A stretch of DNA of 64,000 nucleotides from Alphaproteobacteria bacterium (GTDB lineage: Bacteria; Pseudomonadota; Alphaproteobacteria; Ferrovibrionales; Ferrovibrionaceae). The notes beneath the pieces were generated by a model that was not told where the DNA came from, did no database searches, and worked only from the letters and a program-made list of their open reading frames with translations. Below are positions 59,209-64,000 of this stretch, in pieces. Location: assembly GCA_017307375.1 (NCBI GenBank), contig JAFKFH010000006.1:372001-436000 (forward strand), given 5' to 3'. A program made the position numbers and the translations under genes. Each line of letters starts with the position of its first letter. The stretch's first letter is position 1.

Positions 59209-60508
59209 CCGAGAAGTCATCGTTTCCGAGGCTCCCAGCACGTCTGCGGGCACAGTGCGGGGCGAGTACCAGTCGGGTCGCGGTGCGTCGGCAAAGCCCG
59301 ATACCAAGGTCGACAGCTTCAGGCCCCGCCGCATGCGGCAGGTGGCGCCGGTCATGCCGGCGCTGCCGCAGGGCGAGGTCTCGGCGAAGATCCAGCGCTT
59401 TCTGGCCGAACGCCGGCCCAAGACGCCCTGTGTCATCGTCGACGTCGACATCGTCGAAGGCAATTACCGTGCGCTGACTGCGGCCATGCCCCAGGGCCGC
59501 GCCTACTACGCGGTAAAGGCGAATCCGGCGCGCGAGATCCTGGCCCGGCTGCGCGATCTCGGTTCCTGCTTCGACGTCGCCTCGCCCGGCGAGATCGAGC
59601 TGTGCCTGTCGGTCGGCATCGGCGGCGATCGCATCTCGTACGGCAACACGATCAAGAAGGAACGCGACATCGCCTTCGCGCGCTCGCGCGGCGTGCGGCT
59701 GTTCGCGGCCGATTCGCTGTCCGAGTTGCAGAAGATCGCCCGCGCCGCGCCCGGCTCGGATGTCTTCGTCCGGTTGCTGTGGCAATGCGGCGGGGCCGAA
59801 TGGCCGCTCTCGCGCAAGTTCGGTTGCAGCCCGAAGATGGCGGCCGATCTGCTGGTCCAGGCCCGCGATCTCGGTCTCAATCCGCGCGGCATCTCGTTCC
59901 ATGTCGGTTCCCAGCAGACCGACCTGACCCAGTATGACCAGGCGATCGCCGAGGCTGCGCGCGTGTTCGCCATCGTCGAAGCCCAGGGCATCACCCTCGA
60001 TCTCGTCAATGTCGGCGGCGGTTTCCCGGCGCGTTATCGGACCGACGTCGCGCCGATCATCGCCTACGGTCAGGTCGTGGAGACGGCGCTCGCCCGCCAT
60101 TTTCCCGGCCGTGCGATGACCCTGATCATGGAGCCCGGCCGCTCGATGGTCGGTGATGCCGGCGTCATCGCGGCCGAGGTCGTGCTGATCTCGCGCAAGG
60201 ACGACGACGATCCGGTGCGCTGGGTCTATCTCGACGTCGGCAAGTTCTCTGGCTTGGCCGAGACGATGGACGAGGCGATCAAGTACCGGCTGCGGACGCC
60301 GCGCGACGGTGGTGCCGTCGGCCCGGTCGTCCTGGCCGGCCCGACCTGCGATTCGGCCGATATCCTCTATGAGACGTTCAATTACGAACTGCCGCTGGAC
60401 CTGGCCGAAGGCGACCAGATCCTGATCCTCTCGACCGGCGCCTATACGACGACCTATTCGTCGGTCGCCTTCAACGGCTTTCGCCCGCTGAAGGACTATT
60501 GCATCTGA
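59168..60508 (+). CDS. Ornithine/lysine decarboxylase, alanine-racemase-fold
   Basis: A 446-residue fold-III PLP decarboxylase. PLP-Lys117 is in AYYAVKANP; SCFDVASPGEIELCL, SFHVGSQQTDLTQY and NVGGGFPARY bind PLP phosphate; Cys394 in GPTCDSADILYE is the active-site Cys. It makes putrescine (or cadaverine) for polyamine synthesis. The ATG at 59168 has an excellent GGGAGGTG site and gives an extra ~65-residue basic N-terminus (PRRVGARNSVNR...) not usual in the family; later starts near residue 57 or 64 would give a standard enzyme. Confidence 0.92.
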   Translation: MLAPRRVGARNSVNREVIVSEAPSTSAGTVRGEYQSGRGASAKPDTKVDSFRPRRMRQVAPVMPALPQGEVSAKIQRFLAERRPKTPCVIVDVDIVEGNYRALTAAMPQGRAYYAVKANPAREILARLRDLGSCFDVASPGEIELCLSVGIGGDRISYGNTIKKERDIAFARSRGVRLFAADSLSELQKIARAAPGSDVFVRLLWQCGGAEWPLSRKFGCSPKMAADLLVQARDLGLNPRGISFHVGSQQTDLTQYDQAIAEAARVFAIVEAQGITLDLVNVGGGFPARYRTDVAPIIAYGQVVETALARHFPGRAMTLIMEPGRSMVGDAGVIAAEVVLISRKDDDDPVRWVYLDVGKFSGLAETMDEAIKYRLRTPRDGGAVGPVVLAGPTCDSADILYETFNYELPLDLAEGDQILILSTGAYTTTYSSVAFNGFRPLKDYCI

Positions 60509-60516
60509 ACCGCGCA

Positions 60517-60540
60517 CCGGGGCGGCTCGCGCCGCCCCGG
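60517..60540 (+). terminator. GC-rich hairpin after the decarboxylase gene
   Basis: CCGGGGCGG-CTCGCG-CCGCCCCGG has nine perfect base pairs, 8 bases after the stop codon. No strong U-run follows. Confidence 0.52.
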
Positions 60541-60627
60541 CGCGCCGGATGCCGCTTTGCCTCTCATCATCCGCCGGCCCTTGCGCTATAACGGCTCGCA
60601 GGATCATCGCGAGGGGAGAGTTCGGCC

Positions 60628-61542
60628 ATGACCGACGCCTATGTTCGTGACTTCGTCGGCTACGGCGGCAATCCCCCGGATCCGCAATGGCCGGGTGACG
60701 CCCGTATCGCGATCAGCTTCGTGCTCAACTACGAGGAGGGTGGCGAGAACACCGTCCTCAACGGTGATGCCGGCTCGGAAACTTATCTGCATGAAACGCC
60801 GGGCGGCGCGGCCCGAATTGGCCAGCGCGACCTTAACGTCGAAACGGTCTACGAATACGGCGCCCGTGCCGGGTTTTGGCGGATCATGGAGATGTTCCGC
60901 GAGCGGAACATGAACTTCACCTGCTACGGCGTCGGCCTCGCGCTGGAAAAGAATCCGGCGGCGGCCCGCGCCATGGTCGCGGCCGGTCACGAGATCGCCA
61001 GCCACGGATATCGCTGGATCGACTATTCGACGGTGCGGGAGGAGGTCGAGCGAGCCCATATCCGCCAGGCGATCCAGGCGATAGAACAGACCTGCGGCAT
61101 GCGACCGGTCGGCTGGTACACTGGCCGCATCTCGGCCAATACGCGGCGGCTGATCGTCGAGGAGGGCGGGTTCCTCTACGAGTCCGATGCCTATAACGAC
61201 GACCTGCCCTATTGGGTCGAGGTCGCGGGCAAGCCGCAGCTGATCATTCCCTATACCCTCGACAACAACGACATGAAGTTCTGCGTGCCGCCGGGGTTCT
61301 CGGCGCCTTCGGGGTTCTACGAGTACCTCAAGGATGCCTTCGACGTGCTCTACCACGAGGGACGCCGCGCGCCGAAGATGATGTCGGTCGGGCTGCATTG
61401 CCGGCTGGCCGGCCGGCCCGGCCGCGCCGCGGCACTGGCGCGTTTCCTCGACTATGTGCAGGGTCACGACCGGGTGTGGGTTGCGCGCCGGGCCGATATT
61501 GCCCGCCACTGGCACAAGGTGCACCCGTTCAAGCAGCCGTGA
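60628..61542 (+). CDS. puuE: Allantoinase PuuE (polysaccharide-deacetylase fold)
   Basis: A 304-residue metal-independent-type allantoinase of the polysaccharide-deacetylase fold, which opens allantoin to allantoate in purine breakdown. NYEEGGENTVLNGDAGSE and YEYGARAGFWRIMEMF are characteristic of PuuE, with HEIASHGYRWIDYS next and the C-terminal MSVGLHCRLAGRPGR. The ATG at 60628 follows GGGGAGAG. No uricase or allantoate gene is near in this window. The TGA overlaps the GTG of the prepilin peptidase gene. Confidence 0.93.
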   Translation: MTDAYVRDFVGYGGNPPDPQWPGDARIAISFVLNYEEGGENTVLNGDAGSETYLHETPGGAARIGQRDLNVETVYEYGARAGFWRIMEMFRERNMNFTCYGVGLALEKNPAAARAMVAAGHEIASHGYRWIDYSTVREEVERAHIRQAIQAIEQTCGMRPVGWYTGRISANTRRLIVEEGGFLYESDAYNDDLPYWVEVAGKPQLIIPYTLDNNDMKFCVPPGFSAPSGFYEYLKDAFDVLYHEGRRAPKMMSVGLHCRLAGRPGRAAALARFLDYVQGHDRVWVARRADIARHWHKVHPFKQP

Positions 61543-62321
61543 CGCTTCCCGCGCTTTCGTTCGCGCTGACCCCGCTGACGCTCGCGGCGCTGGTGCTTTC
61601 GCCGTTCGCCGGCAGCCTCGCGGCCCTGGTCGGGCAGCGCCTGCCACAGGGCCGGCCGGTCGTGATCGCGCGGTCGGCCTGCGATCACTGCGGGGCGACC
61701 CTCGGACCTTTCGAACTCATCCCGCTGGTCTCGTTCGCCGTTCAGCGCGGCCGCTGCCGTCATTGCGGCGGGCGGATCCCGATCATGCTGCCGCTGGCCG
61801 AACTGGCGGCCATCGTCGTGGCGGCATCCGCCGCCTTTGCCTTTTACGGCTGGTCGGTCTGGATCGCCTGTGCCCTGGGCTGGACCCTGATCGCCCTGAC
61901 CGTTTCGGACGTGACCGCCCTGCGGTTGCCGGACGTGCTGACCCTGCCGCTGGCGGCTGCCGGGCTGCTCGCCTCCTACCGCACCGGCATGGTGACGTTC
62001 ATCGACGGGGCGGTCGGGGCGGTGATCGCCTTCGGGCTGTTCGCGGCGCTGGGCTTCATCTATCGCCGGTGGCGAGGCCGCATCGGCCTCGGTTTCGGCG
62101 ATGCCAAGCTGATGGGCGCGGCCGGTGCCTGGGTCGGCGTTTCCGGGGTGCCGAGCGTGATGCTGATCGGGGCAGGGGGGGCGTTGCTGGCGGTGCTGGC
62201 GACCGTCGCGATCACCCGCCAGCCCTGGCCGCGCCACCGCCGCATCGCCTTTGCGCCATGGCTGTGTCTGGCGATCTGGTGGGTCTATGTCGTCGGGCCG
62301 CTGAAACTCGTCCTGTTCTGA
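61539..62321 (+). CDS. Prepilin peptidase (type IV leader peptidase, A24)
   Basis: A 260-residue aspartic membrane protease that cleaves and N-methylates prepilins. The N-terminal zinc site is CDHCGATLGPFELIPL plus CRHCGGRIP (two CxxC). The catalytic Asps are in VSDVTALRLPD and the GxGD motif GLGFGDAKLMGA. About seven helices. It starts with GTG overlapping the puuE stop (GTGA) and ends TGATG into the next gene. No pilin or secretion genes are adjacent. Confidence 0.92.
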   Translation: MTLPALSFALTPLTLAALVLSPFAGSLAALVGQRLPQGRPVVIARSACDHCGATLGPFELIPLVSFAVQRGRCRHCGGRIPIMLPLAELAAIVVAASAAFAFYGWSVWIACALGWTLIALTVSDVTALRLPDVLTLPLAAAGLLASYRTGMVTFIDGAVGAVIAFGLFAALGFIYRRWRGRIGLGFGDAKLMGAAGAWVGVSGVPSVMLIGAGGALLAVLATVAITRQPWPRHRRIAFAPWLCLAIWWVYVVGPLKLVLF

Positions 62322-62902
62322 TGCTCGACCGGCTGCTTGCCGAAATTGGGGCATGCCGGCTTTGCGAGGCGCACTTGCCGCTGGGGCCGCGACCATTGCT
62401 GCGGATTTCGACCAGTGCGCGGCTGGCGATCTGCGCCCAGGCGCCGGGTACGCGCGCCCATGTCGCCGGCCTGACCTTCGACGATGCCTCTGGCGACCGT
62501 CTGCGCGACTGGCTCGGCCTCGACAGGGCGACATTCTACGACACGGCCAGGGTCGCCGTCGTGCCGATGGGGTTCTGCTTTCCCGGCACGATGCCGCGCG
62601 GCGGGGACTATCCGCCGCGGCTGGAATGCGCCCCGACCTGGCGCCGGCGCGTGTTCGACCTGATGCCGCAGATCGAGCTGAAACTGCTCGTCGGCAGCTA
62701 CGCGCAGGCCTGGCATCTCGGCGCGCGACGCCAGCCGACGCTGACCGCGACCGTCGCGGCCTGGCGCGACTATCTGCCCGAATACCTCCCGCTGCCGCAT
62801 CCTTCCTGGCGCAATACCGGATGGATCAAGGCCAATCCCTGGTTTGCCGCCGATTTGCTGCCCTTTCTGAAGAAGCGGGTGCAGGAGCTGGTCGCCGGCT
62901 GA
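62321..62902 (+). CDS. Uracil-DNA glycosylase-superfamily protein
   Basis: A 193-residue protein resembling compact UDG-superfamily members. AICAQAPGTRAHVAGLTFDD near residue 33 matches the glycosylase motif 1 region (APG loop), and LPHPSWRNTGW near the C-terminus the motif 2 HPS segment. A CRLC pair near the start recalls iron-sulfur UDGs, but a full four-Cys site is not evident. Function as a DNA-repair glycosylase is likely but not certain. Coupled to the prepilin peptidase gene (TGATG). Confidence 0.82.
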   Translation: MLDRLLAEIGACRLCEAHLPLGPRPLLRISTSARLAICAQAPGTRAHVAGLTFDDASGDRLRDWLGLDRATFYDTARVAVVPMGFCFPGTMPRGGDYPPRLECAPTWRRRVFDLMPQIELKLLVGSYAQAWHLGARRQPTLTATVAAWRDYLPEYLPLPHPSWRNTGWIKANPWFAADLLPFLKKRVQELVAG

Positions 62903-62923
62903 TGGCTGCGGCATAGTGGGGAC

Positions 62924-63925
62924 ATGAAGCTGCGCCTGTTCGCCCTGGCCTTTCTGCTGGTCATCGCCGCCTGCGCGCCGACGGTGCAGATGCGCGGCAC
63001 CGAGGTCACGACGCCGATCCTGTCGGAAGGAGTGGCCGTCATGGACGACGGTTACCGGTTGCCGCTGCGGATCTGGCGCGCCCCGCCGGAGATCGAGGAG
63101 CGGGCGGTCGTCATCGCGCTGCACGGCATGAACGACTATTCCAACGCCTTCGCCGAGCCCGGTCCCTGGTTCGCTCATCGCGGCGTCACCGTCTATGCCT
63201 ACGATCAACGGGGGTTCGGCCAGACCACGCAGCGCGGCATCTGGCCCGGTGCCGACCTGCTGACCTCCGACCTCAGGACGATGGTGCCGCTTGTTGCCGC
63301 CGTCCATCCCGGCAAGCCGATCTTCCTGCTGGGCGAGAGCATGGGGGGCGCCGTAGTGCTTGCCACCATGGGAGCGGAAAGGCCGCCGACGGTTGCCGGC
63401 ATCGTCCTGTCCGCCCCGGCTGTCTGGGGGCGGGCGACGATGAATCCGTTGTATCGCATCGCCCTGTGGCTGGTCCCGCGAATCGCGCCGGGCGAGCGTC
63501 TGACCGGGCAGGGGTTGAAGATACAGGCGTCCGACAACATCCCGATGCTGGTGGCGCTGGGCCGCGATCCCCTGGTGATCAAGGGTACCCGCGCCGACAG
63601 CGTCTTGGGTCTCGCCGACCTCATGGACGATGGCTTGGCGTCGGCGCCACGGCTGTCGGTGCCGTCGCTGGTGCTTTACGGCGAGAAGGACGAGGTGGTG
63701 CCCAAGGCGCCCGTTGAGCGCATGGTCGAAACCCTCGGCGGGCCGCATCGCGTCGCCGTCTACCCGAATGGCTGGCATCTGCTGCTGCGCGATCTCGATC
63801 GCGAAGTGGTCTGGCGCGACATCCTGGTCTGGATGATGGATCGCCATGCCCCGCTGCCATCGGAATCGGAAAAGCAGCCGGGAAGTCTGTTCGCCTCAAA
63901 TAAAAACAAATCAAATTTTAATTGA
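62924..63925 (+). CDS. Lipoprotein alpha/beta hydrolase (lysophospholipase-like)
   Basis: A 333-residue alpha/beta hydrolase. The signal peptide MKLRLFALAFLLVIAA-C ends in a lipobox with Cys17. The nucleophile elbow is FLLGESMGGAVVL, with ALHGMNDYSNAF as the oxyanion region, YGEKDEVVPKAPVE for the acid and PNGWHLLLRDLDREVVW for the His. It resembles monoacylglycerol lipase/lysophospholipase enzymes anchored in the envelope. Its last codons are AT-rich, unlike the rest of the gene. Confidence 0.88.
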   Translation: MKLRLFALAFLLVIAACAPTVQMRGTEVTTPILSEGVAVMDDGYRLPLRIWRAPPEIEERAVVIALHGMNDYSNAFAEPGPWFAHRGVTVYAYDQRGFGQTTQRGIWPGADLLTSDLRTMVPLVAAVHPGKPIFLLGESMGGAVVLATMGAERPPTVAGIVLSAPAVWGRATMNPLYRIALWLVPRIAPGERLTGQGLKIQASDNIPMLVALGRDPLVIKGTRADSVLGLADLMDDGLASAPRLSVPSLVLYGEKDEVVPKAPVERMVETLGGPHRVAVYPNGWHLLLRDLDREVVWRDILVWMMDRHAPLPSESEKQPGSLFASNKNKSNFN

Positions 63926-63929
63926 TTTG
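63907..63929 (+). repeat. AT-rich inverted repeat at the end of the hydrolase gene
   Basis: CAAATCAA-ATTTTAA-TTGATTTG has 8-base perfect arms and contains the hydrolase TGA (63923-63925). It could be a protein-binding site or weak hairpin; it opens the AT-rich tail 63890-64000, which has no gene I can see. Confidence 0.35.
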
Positions 63930-64000
63930 CTTTAAAATGGAGATTACCGGTCTGACATTTATTAATTGTTTGTTAAGCTGATAGTATCTAACTTGTTCTA

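Noticed and set aside
1-64000. tRNA, rRNA, CRISPR, transposase, integrase or phage genes
   Set aside because: Scanned for by eye; no CCA-ended cloverleaf, repeat-spacer array, DDE-type or recombinase motifs were seen. A short tRNA could still be missed without tRNAscan.

Overview
The window is high-GC throughout and reads as chromosomal DNA of a metabolically versatile alphaproteobacterium. Supporting signs are a PuuE-type allantoinase, a fold-III ornithine decarboxylase with a long structured leader, Tat-dependent binding proteins, abundant TRAP and ABC importers, and many one-component regulators. A Rhodospirillales- or Rhizobiales-like lineage fits, but this is a guess from gene content. 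I count about 62 protein genes, one of them cut by the left edge. I see no tRNA, rRNA, insertion sequence, phage gene or CRISPR array. No gene-free stretch exceeds 300 bases; the largest gaps are 29893-30135 and 58883-59167.

Region 1 (1-6809): a GntR regulator, divergent from an aromatic meta-cleavage operon (FAH-family hydrolase, VOC extradiol dioxygenase, flavoprotein hydroxylase) that ends in a DctPQM TRAP importer. Region 2 (6806-14292): a dense block of regulators (two HxlR, one AraC, one TetR) with two quinone-oxidoreductase-like partners, a small-molecule methyltransferase and an unrecognised lipoprotein plus membrane-protein pair. Region 3 (14302-21181): a nitrogen-compound cluster around an RpiR regulator: DadA-like flavoprotein, N-formylglutamate amidohydrolase, glutamine-synthetase-like ligase, aldehyde dehydrogenase and iron alcohol dehydrogenase. 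This suggests gamma-glutamylated amine or amino-alcohol catabolism. A His-rich CDF metal exporter follows.

Region 4 (22334-34241): acyl/aryl activation and cleavage genes. Nitronate monooxygenase and an AMP-forming ligase lie on the plus strand. On the minus strand are a carotenoid-cleavage-type oxygenase, a thiolase, a CoA transferase and a double-HxlR regulator. Divergent from these run a Tat-exported binding protein, ABC permease and ATPase, an alpha/beta hydrolase and an atypical SDR. A 976-residue exported protein (34368-37298) follows; it joins an NlpC/P60-like module to a pepsin-like module and is the most unusual gene here. An amidase and an MFS exporter come next.

Region 5 (40222-52196): an IclR regulator divergent from a long catabolic operon: MBL-fold hydrolase, FAD-linked oxidase, two-subunit aconitase-family hydratase, ICL/PEPM-family lyase, a full Liv-type ABC importer and a Rieske oxygenase. 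Region 6 (52260-63925): mixed housekeeping and orphan genes, including an orphan binding protein, MarR, an FtsX/MacB-type permease without ATPase, upp, a DMT exporter, a class V aminotransferase, ornithine decarboxylase, puuE, a prepilin peptidase, a uracil-DNA-glycosylase-like protein and a lipoprotein hydrolase. The last ~100 bases become AT-rich.

Gene packing is tight: many ATGA, GTGA and TGATG overlaps. Six convergent gene pairs end on shared or abutting palindromic stops (CTAG or TGATCA). Functions come from recognisable motifs and context; no database search was possible.
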